Positions 24,363 to 33,072 of a DNA stretch of 64,000 bases are shown here, in pieces. Positions within the stretch are counted from its first letter, which is position 1. Every line of letters starts with the position of its first letter. Position numbers and translations under genes: made by a program. Source of the stretch: Actinoplanes couchii. Lineage in GTDB: Bacteria; Actinomycetota; Actinomycetes; Mycobacteriales; Micromonosporaceae. The notes under the pieces are model-generated. The model saw only the letters and a program-made list of their open reading frames with translations. It was not told where the DNA came from and ran no database searches. The DNA lies in the NCBI RefSeq assembly GCF_016862075.1, contig NZ_BOMG01000021.1:1-64000 (forward strand). Reading direction: 5' to 3'.

Positions 24363-24896
24363 TTAGGAAGAAGCCGCGGGAAGTCGGGCCGCGGAGAGCG
24401 GGAAGTCCTCGAGAGAGGGGCCGAGCAGGCGCCGGAGGGCGGCCAGCCCGCGCGAGGTCTGGGTCTTGACGGTTCCGGGGGAGCAGCCGATCAGCGCGGC
24501 CACCTCGTCCACCGGCAGGTCGTAGTAGAAGCGCAGCACCAGCACCGCCTGCTGGCGCCGGGAGACGCGACCGAGCGCCGCCCGTACCAGCTCGCGGTCC
24601 TCCCTGCCGTCGTCGGTGGCCGGCGCCGGTTCCGGGGTCTCCCACAGCAGGCGGACCCGGGCCCAGGCGAGGCGGCGTTCGTCGAGGTAGGTGCGGACGA
24701 GCATCTGCCGGACGTACGCGTCGACATGGTCCGCGTCCCGGGCCCGGGACCATTTCACGTACAGCGTCGTGATGGTCTGCTGCACCAGGTCGTCGGCGCG
24801 GTGGCCGTCGCCGGTCAGCAGGTAGGCGAGGCGCCGGAGTGCGGGGATCCGTGCCGTGACGTACTCGGTGTACTCGTCGTCCGAGCCTTCCCGCAT
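24363..24896 (-). CDS. ECF RNA polymerase sigma factor, SigE family
   Basis: 177 residues. Region 2 (about 10-75) includes RRLAYLLTGDGHRADDLVQQTITTLYVKW. Region 4 (about 115-165) includes RRQQAVLVLRFYYDLPVDEVAALIGCSPGTVKTQTSRGLAALR, the typical SigE-family pattern of actinomycetes. It directs RNA polymerase to a stress or envelope regulon. The membrane protein gene nine bases downstream is the probable partner that holds it inactive. Confidence 0.93.
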   Translation of the reverse strand: MREGSDDEYTEYVTARIPALRRLAYLLTGDGHRADDLVQQTITTLYVKWSRARDADHVDAYVRQMLVRTYLDERRLAWARVRLLWETPEPAPATDDGREDRELVRAALGRVSRRQQAVLVLRFYYDLPVDEVAALIGCSPGTVKTQTSRGLAALRRLLGPSLEDFPLSAARLPAASS

Positions 24897-25076
24897 CGTG
24901 GCGGTTCCTCCCTGTCAGGTGATTCACGACTGGGACGGGCCCGGGCCGCCGGCCGGTTGACACCGGAACCGGGAAAAGTCGCCCGACCCGGCGCAGTGCC
25001 TCCCGGTGATCTCGGCGAATAAGGTATTACCTGTCGGAGCAGGGGTGCAGAGAGCCCGATTCGACCGGGGAGCACC

Positions 25077-26483
25077 ATGATCCAGCAGCACGAGGTCGAC
25101 GGCGTTCCGGTGCTGTTCGCCCTCTCCGCCGGGCCGCCGCGCGCCGGGCTGGTCTTCCGGGCCGGCGCCGCCGACGAGCCCCTGGCCAGGGCGGGCCGCA
25201 CCCATTTGCTCGGGCGTCTCGCGAGCGCCCAGGTCGAGGCCGGGACCGAGCACACCACTTTTCCGGTACGCGGGAATCTGCGCACGTCCCTCCGCGGTGT
25301 GTGCGAGGCGCTGCACGAACCGCCGCCGCACCGGTGGACGGCCGAACGGGACCGCCTGCGCACCCTGGCCGCCACCCGTGACATCACGGCGCGTGACCGG
25401 CTGGCCCTGTGGCGGCACGGCGCCGTCGGGCACGGTGTCACCGGTTTCGCCGAGCCGGGCCTCGGCGCGATCACCGCAGACGATCTCCAGAGCTGGGCGG
25501 CCCGCTACTTCACCAGGGACAATGCGGTGCTGTGGGTGACCGGCCGGGAGATGCCCACCGGTCTGCGGCTGCCCCTGCCGCCGGGCGAGCGCCGTCCCGT
25601 CCCGGAGCTGACCTCGGTACTCCCGGTGACCCCGGCCTGGTTCAACGGCCCGCCGGGCACCACCGCCTGGAGCACGCTGGTGCCCCGCGGCCCGGCCGCG
25701 GTGGTCCTGGCCGCCCTGCTGGACCGCGCGATGCGCCGTCACCTGCGGTCCGCCGCCGGAATGCGCCGGTGGGGAGCGGGCACGGCCATGATCACCGCGG
25801 AGGTGGCGGGCCCTCCCGAGGACACCCTGGAGAGCATGATCGACGTACTGGCCGGGTTCGGTGCGGGCCGGGTGGACCAGGGCGATCTGGCTCTGGTCAC
25901 GAGCGAGGTCATCCGCCCGGACCTCGGCGAACAGGCGCGGAACCGGCTCGCCGGGCTCCCGCTCCGGCAGCCCGGCGAGGAGGCCGCGGAGATCGCCGCG
26001 GTCACGGCCGCCGAGGTGGTGGCGGTCGCGCGGACGGCGTACGCCAAGGGGCTCCTGATGGTCCCGGAGGGGAGCCACGCGCGCCATACCGGATACGTGA
26101 CCGCGCCGCTCTTCTCCGGCGAAGCGGTCACCGGCACGGTCCACCCGGCGCGCGGCCGTCGGGACGCCCGGTTGATCGCCGGCGCCGACGGGGTCAGCGT
26201 CGTGGCCGGCGACCGCCCGCTGACCGTCCGCTTCGACGCCTGCGCCCTGTACCGCGCCTGGCCGGACGGCGCGCGGCAGTTGATCGGCACCGACGCGACG
26301 GTCGTGCACGTCGAGCCGGAGCTGTACCGCGACGGCCACCGGGCGGTCACCGGGATCGATGCCCGGATCCCGCCCGGGGTCCGTGTCGAGGAACCGCCGC
26401 GTGCTCCGGCGGGCACCCCGGCGGCCGGTTTGCTGACTAGGCTCGTGGGCTATCGTCCGACAATCCGGAGGAGACGCCCGTGA
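25077..26483 (+). CDS. M16 peptidase-like protein lacking the zinc motif
   Basis: 468 residues, ATG with ggggag upstream. The overall plan follows M16 (insulinase-type) proteins, with two alpha/beta halves: ITADDLQSWAARYFTRDNAVLWVTG corresponds to the M16 segment after the active site, and VTAAEVVAVARTAYAKGLLMVPEG is the equivalent in the second half. Where active members have HxxEH, this one has AGRTHLLGRLA with no second His or Glu, so it cannot bind zinc in the usual way. It may be a chaperone or inactive subunit. The stop overlaps the RidA start by four bases. Confidence 0.7.
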   Translation: MIQQHEVDGVPVLFALSAGPPRAGLVFRAGAADEPLARAGRTHLLGRLASAQVEAGTEHTTFPVRGNLRTSLRGVCEALHEPPPHRWTAERDRLRTLAATRDITARDRLALWRHGAVGHGVTGFAEPGLGAITADDLQSWAARYFTRDNAVLWVTGREMPTGLRLPLPPGERRPVPELTSVLPVTPAWFNGPPGTTAWSTLVPRGPAAVVLAALLDRAMRRHLRSAAGMRRWGAGTAMITAEVAGPPEDTLESMIDVLAGFGAGRVDQGDLALVTSEVIRPDLGEQARNRLAGLPLRQPGEEAAEIAAVTAAEVVAVARTAYAKGLLMVPEGSHARHTGYVTAPLFSGEAVTGTVHPARGRRDARLIAGADGVSVVAGDRPLTVRFDACALYRAWPDGARQLIGTDATVVHVEPELYRDGHRAVTGIDARIPPGVRVEEPPRAPAGTPAAGLLTRLVGYRPTIRRRRP

Positions 26484-26884
26484 TCGACAAGTTCAACCCG
26501 GCGACCGTGCACGAACCGTCCGGCTACAGCCACGTGACGATCTCGTCGGCCGGCCGGCTCGCCCACCTGGCCGGCCAGTGCCCGCTCGACCTGTCCGGTG
26601 AGGTCGTCGGCCTGCCCGGCGACCACCACGCGCAGACCGCCCAGGTGATCACCAACTGCCTGGCCGTGCTGGAGGCGGCCGGTGCGAAGCCCGGTGACGT
26701 GGTCCGCTCGATCGTCTACGTGGTCAGCCCGGAGAGCACGGTGCTCGCCGCGGTCTGGGACCAGCTGATGGAGTCTCCGCTGGCCGAGGCGTTCACCAGT
26801 GCCAGCACCCTGCTCGGGGTGGCCTCCCTCGGGTACCGGGGCCAGCTGATCGAGATCGACCTGACGGCGGCTCTCGGCGAATAA
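26480..26884 (+). CDS. RidA (YjgF/YER057c)-family protein
   Basis: 134 residues; GTG start with ggaggag upstream, in a GTGA overlap with the M16-like gene. The fold is evident from AHLAGQCPLDLSGEVVG, QTAQVITNCLAVLEAAGAKPGDVVRSIVYV and the C-terminal IEIDLTA. The family hydrolyses reactive enamine/imine intermediates from PLP enzymes. The key Arg in the usual C-terminal Rx5-6E region is not clearly present (VASLGYRGQLIEIDL carries Arg one position off), so activity is uncertain. Its coupling to an M16-like protein is unusual. Confidence 0.85.
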   Translation: MIDKFNPATVHEPSGYSHVTISSAGRLAHLAGQCPLDLSGEVVGLPGDHHAQTAQVITNCLAVLEAAGAKPGDVVRSIVYVVSPESTVLAAVWDQLMESPLAEAFTSASTLLGVASLGYRGQLIEIDLTAALGE

Positions 26885-26964
26885 ATACGCGTCATACCGA
26901 TGAATCTGCGACGCTCCGGTGGTCCACCCCTGGAAGACACCGACATCCGAAGGGAAAGACCATC

Positions 26965-27582
26965 ATGGCGAAGGTCGTCTCCACACTGTTCATCTCCGCC
27001 GACGGGGTCGCCGAGATCGACCCGGAATGGCACTTCCCCTACTTCGACGAGAACATGGGCCGGTCCGTCGCGGAGGACTACGACACCGCCGACGTGCTGC
27101 TGATCAGCCGGGGGACGTACGACAGCTTCGCCGGCGCCTGGCCGGACCGGGAGGCCGCCGGCGGCGAGGACGCGCCGTTCGCCAAGCAGATCGGCGACCT
27201 GCGCAAGGTCGTCGTCTCCCGGCAGCCGGACCTGACGTTCACCTGGCGCAACAGCGAGCTGATCGACGGCGACCTGGTTCCGGCGGTGACCGCGCTCAAG
27301 GCCGACCCGGCGGTCAAGGGCATCCTGATCCCGGGCTCGCTCGGGGTGGTCCAGGAGCTGCTCGCCGCCGGTCTGGTCGACGAGTTGCGGCTGCTGATCC
27401 ATCCGGTCGCGGTCGGGAAGGGCCGCCGGTTGTTCGCCGACGGCGACGGCCCCTACCACCTGACCGTGGTCCGCACCGAGGTCTTCCCGACCGGCACGAT
27501 CCGGGTGATCTACGCGCCCGGCGCGGCTCCGGCCGCGGCCGGTTACACCGAGGCCGTCGAGCACGTGGTCAACGCCGGCTGA
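26965..27582 (+). CDS. Dihydrofolate reductase-family (RibD C-terminal-like) protein
   Basis: 205 residues; ATG with aaggga upstream. RibD_C-like features are VVSTLFISADGVAE at the start, LLISRGTYDSFAGAWP, KVVVSRQPDLTFTW, an NADPH-binding stretch KGILIPGSLGVVQELLAAGLVDELRLLIHPVAVGKGRRLF, and a final V-x-Y. These proteins are NADPH-dependent reductases of unknown substrate, common in actinobacteria. The gene is 80 bases after RidA and may be in the same unit. It overlaps the convergent frameshifted gene by 14 bases. Confidence 0.88.
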   Translation: MAKVVSTLFISADGVAEIDPEWHFPYFDENMGRSVAEDYDTADVLLISRGTYDSFAGAWPDREAAGGEDAPFAKQIGDLRKVVVSRQPDLTFTWRNSELIDGDLVPAVTALKADPAVKGILIPGSLGVVQELLAAGLVDELRLLIHPVAVGKGRRLFADGDGPYHLTVVRTEVFPTGTIRVIYAPGAAPAAAGYTEAVEHVVNAG

Positions 27583-28266
27583 GCCAGTCGTCGGCCTTGC
27601 CGTAGGCCTCGTCCTCGAACAGCCACGGGGCGAGCGCGCAGACGGGCAGGAACACCGCCGGGAACCCCATCAGGTACGGCCGGACGGCACCGGTCTCCAC
27701 CTTGTGGATCCCGGCGGTGAGCACCGGCCCGGCACCCTCGTCGACGATCCGCCCGGTCAGGTGGGCCGGCGGTCGCCGACGTGGTTGCTGGCGTAGTACA
27801 GCAGGTCCAGGGAGTAACCGAGCGCGGCCAGCGCCGTCTCCGCCGCGTCCAGCTCGCCGGCGGTCAGGCCACCGTTGAAGTCGGCGTGACCGACGGCCTG
27901 CTCCAGGTGGTCCTCGGCCGGGCGGCCCCGGCGCAGGGCGGCGGCCAGGTCGGTGCGCAGCGCCCGGGTGAACTCGGTGGCGCCGCGCAGGTTGTCCTGC
28001 ACCCCGTCGCGGCGCTCCAGCTTCGTGAAGTCGAAGTACGGGTCGTCCTCCCAGGAATCGGCCCGGGAGGTGAGCACCGGCTCGCCCTCGTCCTCCCGGC
28101 GATCCCCGCCGTGCACCGGACATCGGCCGGCGCCGGCCGGGGCCGCGCAGGAGCATCCGAACGCGGCGAGCACCGCCCGGCGTACCGCGTCCCGCGTCTC
28201 GGCGTCGTGGGTCGCCTCGGCGGCCCGGTCGGCGATCTGGTCGGGGAAGGATCGGGGACTATCCAT
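27569..28266 (-). pseudogene. Hypothetical protein gene interrupted by a frameshift
   Basis: The first 169 codons (from ATG at 28266) read well: CSCAAPAGAGRCPVH Cys cluster, DPYFDFTKLERRDGVQDN, GYSLDLLYYASNHVGDRR, then an abrupt stop at 27757. If one base is restored near 27764-27770 the neighbouring frame continues as AHLTGRIVDEGAGPVLTAGI and ends at DDWLSRR with a stop at 27569. The continuation has normal composition and a hydrophobic stretch (LMGFPAVFLPVCALAPWLF). The simplest reading is a one-base deletion in an intact ancestor of about 232 residues. Two overlapping genes are possible but less likely. No family is recognised. Confidence 0.6.
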
Positions 28267-28313
28267 TCCGGAACCCTAACCACTGCTTTCGTCACGCAAA
28301 AGTGGGTAGGCCG

Positions 28314-29159
28314 TCACCATCGGTCGTCATCGGTCAGCCGGCGGTCCAGATCGGCGAGCCCGGTGAGCTGATCCTGCCGCTGGTCGCGGGCCTGCTGGGC
28401 GGTCCGGGCCTGCTCGGCCCGCTCCTGCCGCTCACTCTGCGCGCGGACCACCCGTTGCTGCGCCGTCGCCGCCCGGGCCGCCCGGCGGGCCTCCTCCCGG
28501 CCTAGACCGGGACCGGCCTGCGACTCGCGGAGCCGCTGCGCCCAGCCCTCGTCCCGGGCCTTGGCGTGGTTCTGCTGCCGCTCGGCCAGCGCCTGCATGG
28601 CCCGGCGCATCTCGGCCCACCCGCCCGGCATGATGTCGTCGTCCTGGTCCCGGTCGGCCCAGCGCCACTCCCGCAGGCGCCGCAGCACCCGGTAGAGCAG
28701 CTGTTTGCGGGGCAGCCGGTCGGCCCAGCCGGTGTCCGGGTGCGGGGTGCCCTCCGGGGTCTGGTTCAGGGCGTGGATCACGTCCCGGACACACCAGCCG
28801 CTGTGGAAGTAGGGCCGGCACAGCTCGTACAGGTCCTCCGGGTCGACCGGGCCCTCCTGGCTGTGCCGCAGCCCCAGGATGATCCGCTGCAGCACCCGGA
28901 TCGCGGCCAGGCCCTGGTCCCGGCCGGCCGGCGGCACCCGGGGGTCGAAGTCGTACGCCGAGTCGTCCAGGTCGGCGACGGCGAAACACCTGACGCACTG
29001 CCAGACCTGCCCGCGCGGGGTCCAGGCCAGCTGCCACAGCCGCCAGGTGCCCTGGTGGCCGGCCCACACGTCACTCTCGCGCCCGCCGCACCGGCGGCAC
29101 CTGTCGAACGGCGGGTAGGAGCCGGCCGGGGGTTGTCCCTGTTCGCCCCACGAACTCAT
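28314..29159 (-). CDS. Hypothetical protein with N-terminal zinc ribbon
   Basis: 281 residues. CRRCG near residue 21 and CVRC near residue 55 form a two-knuckle zinc-ribbon candidate around a Trp-rich loop (VWAGHQGTWRLWQLAW). The central region (about 90-170) is globular: a Trp and Cys motif YFHSGWCVRDVIHALN, then WADRLPRKQLLYRVLRRL, resembling a winged-helix replication-type fold, though weakly. The last 90 residues are Ala/Arg/Gln/Glu-rich coiled coil. Function is unknown; nucleic-acid binding is a guess. It is separated by 48 bases from the frameshifted gene on the same strand. Confidence 0.7.
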   Translation of the reverse strand: MSSWGEQGQPPAGSYPPFDRCRRCGGRESDVWAGHQGTWRLWQLAWTPRGQVWQCVRCFAVADLDDSAYDFDPRVPPAGRDQGLAAIRVLQRIILGLRHSQEGPVDPEDLYELCRPYFHSGWCVRDVIHALNQTPEGTPHPDTGWADRLPRKQLLYRVLRRLREWRWADRDQDDDIMPGGWAEMRRAMQALAERQQNHAKARDEGWAQRLRESQAGPGLGREEARRAARAATAQQRVVRAQSERQERAEQARTAQQARDQRQDQLTGLADLDRRLTDDDRW

Positions 29160-29283
29160 CGCCGCCCCCGTCCCTCGTTCCAGCGCCCCGCGAGCTTACC
29201 GGCGCGGGACCGCTCCGGCCGGTCCACCACCCGATCCGGTCGAAGGCCGGCCGGCCGGCGCATGATCTTGGGATGCTCGACGG

Positions 29284-29907
29284 ATGCGTAGTCGGGGGCT
29301 GGTGGTTCTGGCGCTGGTGGCGGGGTGCGGCACGGCGGCCGGTGAACCGGTGACGCCGCCGGCGCCGGCCCGGAGCAGCACGGACTGGGAGATCACCGTC
29401 TACTACACGGCGGTCGAGGAGTACCACGACGAGGCGGCCGTCCCGGTCACCGGCTGCCTGGTGCTGGACTGCTCGCACGGGGACGACGACCTGGGGTCGT
29501 ACCCCGAGGGCTTCGTGCGGGCGGTCAAGGACGAGGGGACCGGGCTGACCACGGCGGGACGGTACCTGAACTGGTCGTACGACGTCGGCTACTGGCTCGA
29601 CGACGTGGCCCGGGCCAGCGACGGCGGGACGCTGCGGCCGTTCGTCACCGCGGCCGCCGACACCGGCGTGCTGGCCCCGGGCACCGACTTCCGGATCGCG
29701 GACTGCGGCCGCCAGGACGACGGGTCCGTACCCCCGGAGAACGTCTGTGCCAGGCTGCGCGAGGCGGCCTGGCACATCGGTGACGAGTTCACTCCGGGGC
29801 TCGGCGGCTCCCGGCACATCGACGCCTACATCGGCCCGGAGACCGGGCCGGGTTTCACCGACTCCGAGTGGTATCTCACCCTGACCGGCGCGACCCTGAC
29901 GCTCTAG
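29284..29907 (+). CDS. Lipoprotein with 3D/double-psi-barrel-like domain
   Basis: 207 residues from [18 protein letters not shown] has a lipobox VAGC (Cys15). The mature domain has four Cys (GCLVLDC, IADCGR, NVCARL). The pattern [19 protein letters not shown], then [10 protein letters not shown], then SRHIDAYIG recalls the double-psi beta-barrel of 3D/RlpA-type wall-active domains, in which an Asp sits in the HIDxYxG turn. Assignment to that fold is tentative. It overlaps the end of the convergent ctaD by four bases. Confidence 0.65.
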   Translation: MRSRGLVVLALVAGCGTAAGEPVTPPAPARSSTDWEITVYYTAVEEYHDEAAVPVTGCLVLDCSHGDDDLGSYPEGFVRAVKDEGTGLTTAGRYLNWSYDVGYWLDDVARASDGGTLRPFVTAAADTGVLAPGTDFRIADCGRQDDGSVPPENVCARLREAAWHIGDEFTPGLGGSRHIDAYIGPETGPGFTDSEWYLTLTGATLTL

Positions 29908-31673
29908 CGCTTCTTCTTGCGGTCCTTGTCGGAGGCGATGTCCTCCTGATAGGTGGCACCCCCGTCGGACTCCTTACGGAGCGGCCGGGCGCCACCCTCC
30001 GGCGGGCCGGCCAGCGACTGCTCCCCGGCGGCCAGGTGCGGGAACTTCACGTCGAAGGCGGGCCGCTCGGAGCGGATCCGCGGCATGTGGTCGAAGTTGC
30101 GCAGCGGCGGCGGGGTGGTGGTGGCCCATTCCAGGGAGTTGCCGTAGCCCCACGGGTCGGGTTCGCTGGTGACCTTGCCGACCTTGTACGACCGCCACAC
30201 GTTGTAGAGGAACGGCAGCGTCGCGATCCCGAGGATGAACGAGCCGATGCTGGAGATGGTGTTCCACAGGGTGAAGCCGTCACTGGGCAGGTAGTCGATG
30301 TACCGCCGGGGCATGCCCTTGGCGCCGACCCAGTGCTGCACCAGGAACGTGCCGTGGAAGCCGATCATGGTGAGCCAGAAGTGCAGCTTGGCGAGCCGCT
30401 CGTCGAGCATCCGGCCGAACATCTTCGGGAACCAGAAGTAGACGCCGGAGAAGACCGCGAACACGATCGTCCCGAACAGCACGTAGTGGAAGTGCGCGAT
30501 GACGAAGTACGAGTCGGAGACGTGGAAGTCGATCGGCGGGGCCGCGAGCAGCACCCCGGACAGCCCGCCGAACAGGAACGTCACCATGAACCCGACGGCC
30601 CACAGCATCGGTGACTCGAAACTGATCTGCCCGCGCCACATGGTGCCGATCCAGACGAAGAACTTCATCCCGGTCGGTACGGCGATCATGAAGCTGAGGA
30701 AGCTGAAGAACGGCAGCAGCACCTGTCCGGTGACGAACAGGTGGTGGGCCCACACGCTCATCGACAGGGCGCCGATCAGCAGGGTGGCCGCGACCAGGCC
30801 CTTGTACCCGAAGACCGGCTTGCGGCTGAAGACCGGGACGACCTCGGTGATGATGCCGAAGAACGGCAGCGCGATGACGTACACCTCGGGATGGCCGAAG
30901 AACCAGAACAGGTGCTGCCAGAGCATCGGCCCGCCGGTCTCCACGTTGAAGACCTGGGCGCCGAGCACCCGGTCGGCGGCCAGCGCGAACAGCGCGGCCG
31001 CCAGGAACGGGAAGATCAGGATCACCAGGAGGCTGGTGACCAGCATGTTCCAGGTGAGGATCGGCATCCGGAACATGGTCATGCCGGGCGCCCGCAGGGT
31101 CAGGATGGTGGTGATCAGGTTGACCGCGCCGAGGATCGAGCCGAGACCACCGATGGCCAGGCCGACCACCCAGGCGTTCCCGCCGATGCCGGGGGAGTGC
31201 AGGCTGTCGCTCAGCGGCGAGTAGGCGAACCAGCCGAAGTCGGCGGCGCCGCCGGGCATGATGAAGCCGCTCATCGCGGTCAGCGTGCCGAACAGGTACA
31301 GCCAGTACGCGAACGCGTTCAGCCGCGGGAACGCCACGTCCGGCGCGCCGATCTGGATCGGCACGATGTAGTTGGCGAACGCGAACACGATCGGGGTGGC
31401 GAAGAACAGCAGCATCGCCGTGCCGTGCATGGTGAACAGCTGGTTGAACTGCTCCGGCGACAGGATCTGCATGCCCGGCCGGGCCAGCTCCGCGCGCATG
31501 ATCAGGGCCATGACGCCACCGACGATGTAGAACGCGATCGACGTGATCAGGTACATGATCCCGATCTGTTTCGCGTCGGTGGTCCGCAGTATCCGGGCCA
31601 GGGCGGTGCCCTTCACCTGCCGGCGGACCGGATGGGGGCGGACCGGTACCGGCCTCGGTGCGGTGGTGGTCAT
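29904..31673 (-). CDS. ctaD: Cytochrome c oxidase subunit I
   Basis: 589 residues with 12 membrane helices. It catalyses oxygen reduction at the haem-copper centre of the aa3-type terminal oxidase. The low-spin haem ligand is in [12 protein letters not shown]. The CuB-His and cross-linked Tyr are in [14 protein letters not shown], two further CuB ligands are in WAHHLFVTG, and the haem ligands are in HFHYVLFG. D- and K-channel regions look intact. The long polar C-terminal tail is typical of actinobacteria. It stands alone here: subunits II and III and the bc1 genes are not nearby, so this is a separate or second copy. Confidence 0.97.
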   Translation of the reverse strand: MTTTAPRPVPVRPHPVRRQVKGTALARILRTTDAKQIGIMYLITSIAFYIVGGVMALIMRAELARPGMQILSPEQFNQLFTMHGTAMLLFFATPIVFAFANYIVPIQIGAPDVAFPRLNAFAYWLYLFGTLTAMSGFIMPGGAADFGWFAYSPLSDSLHSPGIGGNAWVVGLAIGGLGSILGAVNLITTILTLRAPGMTMFRMPILTWNMLVTSLLVILIFPFLAAALFALAADRVLGAQVFNVETGGPMLWQHLFWFFGHPEVYVIALPFFGIITEVVPVFSRKPVFGYKGLVAATLLIGALSMSVWAHHLFVTGQVLLPFFSFLSFMIAVPTGMKFFVWIGTMWRGQISFESPMLWAVGFMVTFLFGGLSGVLLAAPPIDFHVSDSYFVIAHFHYVLFGTIVFAVFSGVYFWFPKMFGRMLDERLAKLHFWLTMIGFHGTFLVQHWVGAKGMPRRYIDYLPSDGFTLWNTISSIGSFILGIATLPFLYNVWRSYKVGKVTSEPDPWGYGNSLEWATTTPPPLRNFDHMPRIRSERPAFDVKFPHLAAGEQSLAGPPEGGARPLRKESDGGATYQEDIASDKDRKKKR

Positions 31674-31796
31674 GCGCTCAGCACCTCTGCTTCACATATG
31701 GAGACTTACTGCTCACTCTCCGTTATAGGCTTCTAGCGCAGTAATTCGGGTCAGATCAGCTTTTATCGTGAATTTCGGGTATGGGGGAGGTATCGC

Positions 31797-32057
31797 ATGC
31801 TCGAAGAGCGGGACCGCCGTGCTCTGGAGGAGCTGGAGCAGCGGCTGGCCGCCGAGGACCCCGAGTTCGCCCGGCGGATGAGCGGCGCCGTCCGTCTCCC
31901 GGTGATCCCGGTGCTCGGCATGACGATCTTCCTGACCTGCCCGTTCGTGGCGCTCTTCCTGGGCTCCGCGGCCGGCCTGCTCACCGTGGCCGGCACCGCC
32001 ACGATGACCGTCACGCTGCTGCTGGTCCGCCGGGCCCGTCGCCGGCGATCCTCCTGA
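31797..32057 (+). CDS. DUF3040-family small membrane protein
   Basis: 86 residues; ATG six bases after gggggagg. The N-terminus LEERDRRALEELEQRLAAEDPEFARRM is the DUF3040 signature, followed by two membrane helices (about 35-53 and 56-75) and a basic tail. The family is confined largely to actinobacteria and has no known function. Its last 47 bases overlap the end of the convergent XRE/STAND gene. Confidence 0.88.
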   Translation: MLEERDRRALEELEQRLAAEDPEFARRMSGAVRLPVIPVLGMTIFLTCPFVALFLGSAAGLLTVAGTATMTVTLLLVRRARRRRSS

Positions 32058-32994
32058 ACAGCCATGATCCGGCCACCAGGGCCTGCCGCTCGGCCGGGGA
32101 CGCCGCCGCGTACGCCCCGGCGAGCACCCGCTGCACCGACAGGTCCCCGGCGGTCAGGTGGGCCAGCCGCCGGTCCTCGTCGGCGAGCCGTACCGCAAGG
32201 TCCCCGATGGTCCAGCCGGGCCGGGTGACCAGGCGGTTCCCGGCGGCCCGCAGCGCCAGCGGCAGGAACTCGCAGTACCCGGCGACCCGCCGCAGATCCG
32301 GATCCGCCTCCGGCACCCCGGTGACGGCGGCCAGCATCCGGGCCGCGTCCGGCGGCGGCAGCGGCCCGACCGGCACCCGCCGGAGACCGCCGAGGCCCTC
32401 CAGCGCCCGCCGGCTGGTGATCACCACCGGGCAGCCGGCGCCGGGCAGCAGCGGCTCCACCTGCGCCACCGACTCCACGTCGTCCAGGACCAGCAGCTCA
32501 CACGGCGCCCCGGCCCGGCCCACCCGGGCCGCCACGTCCGCCGCGGTCAGCCCCCGGCAGTCGGCGAAACACGCCCGCCCGGCGAACCGCCCGGCCGCGT
32601 GCACCACCACCGCCGTCTTGCCCACCCCGGGCGGCCCGTGCACCAGCGTGACCGTCCCGGGCCGGAACCCCGCGGTCAGCAGCTCCAGCACGTCCTGCCG
32701 GCCGGTGAAGTCGGGCAGGTCACGGGGGAGCGCCAACGCCCCGGCGCCGCGGTCGCGGGAGGACCGGGCGGCGGCCGCGAGGGCGGCCCGCCGGGCGGTG
32801 TCCAGCCCCAGCGCGCCGGCGAGCGCGTCCAGGGTCCGGGACTGCGGCGCCGAACTGAACCCGCGCTCCATGTCGCTGATCGCCCGCACGCTGACCCCCG
32901 ATTTCACGGCCAGCTCCCGCTGGGTCATCCGGGCCGCACGGCGGTGGGCGTGCAACAGGGCGGCGAAGGGTGCGGCGGTCACAGAGGACAGCAT
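32011..32994 (-). CDS. XRE regulator with truncated STAND/NB-ARC-like ATPase
   Basis: 327 residues. The XRE HTH (about 10-70) has MTQRELAVKSGVSVRAISDMERG. Then comes a P-loop ATPase with Walker A GPPGVGKT (120-127), Walker B LLVLDDV and a sensor ITSRRAL, followed by the start of the winged-helix region. Related proteins continue for several hundred residues of TPR repeats. This one stops after RLADEDRRLAHLTAGDLSVQRVLAGAY, so it is short. Its terminal 47 bases overlap the DUF3040 gene. It closely resembles the longer regulator at 36528. Confidence 0.8.
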   Translation of the reverse strand: MLSSVTAAPFAALLHAHRRAARMTQRELAVKSGVSVRAISDMERGFSSAPQSRTLDALAGALGLDTARRAALAAAARSSRDRGAGALALPRDLPDFTGRQDVLELLTAGFRPGTVTLVHGPPGVGKTAVVVHAAGRFAGRACFADCRGLTAADVAARVGRAGAPCELLVLDDVESVAQVEPLLPGAGCPVVITSRRALEGLGGLRRVPVGPLPPPDAARMLAAVTGVPEADPDLRRVAGYCEFLPLALRAAGNRLVTRPGWTIGDLAVRLADEDRRLAHLTAGDLSVQRVLAGAYAAASPAERQALVAGSWLFRRIAGDGPGGPAAA

Positions 32995-33072
32995 CGGAGT
33001 GCGTCACCCGCCCGGTCTTGAGTCGAACGACTGTGTGACCAGTCTGCGGTAGACGCCTGGCAGGATGCACGG

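Noticed and set aside
25077..26483. Active M16 zinc peptidase
   Set aside because: The HxxEH motif is absent, so I describe it only as M16-like.
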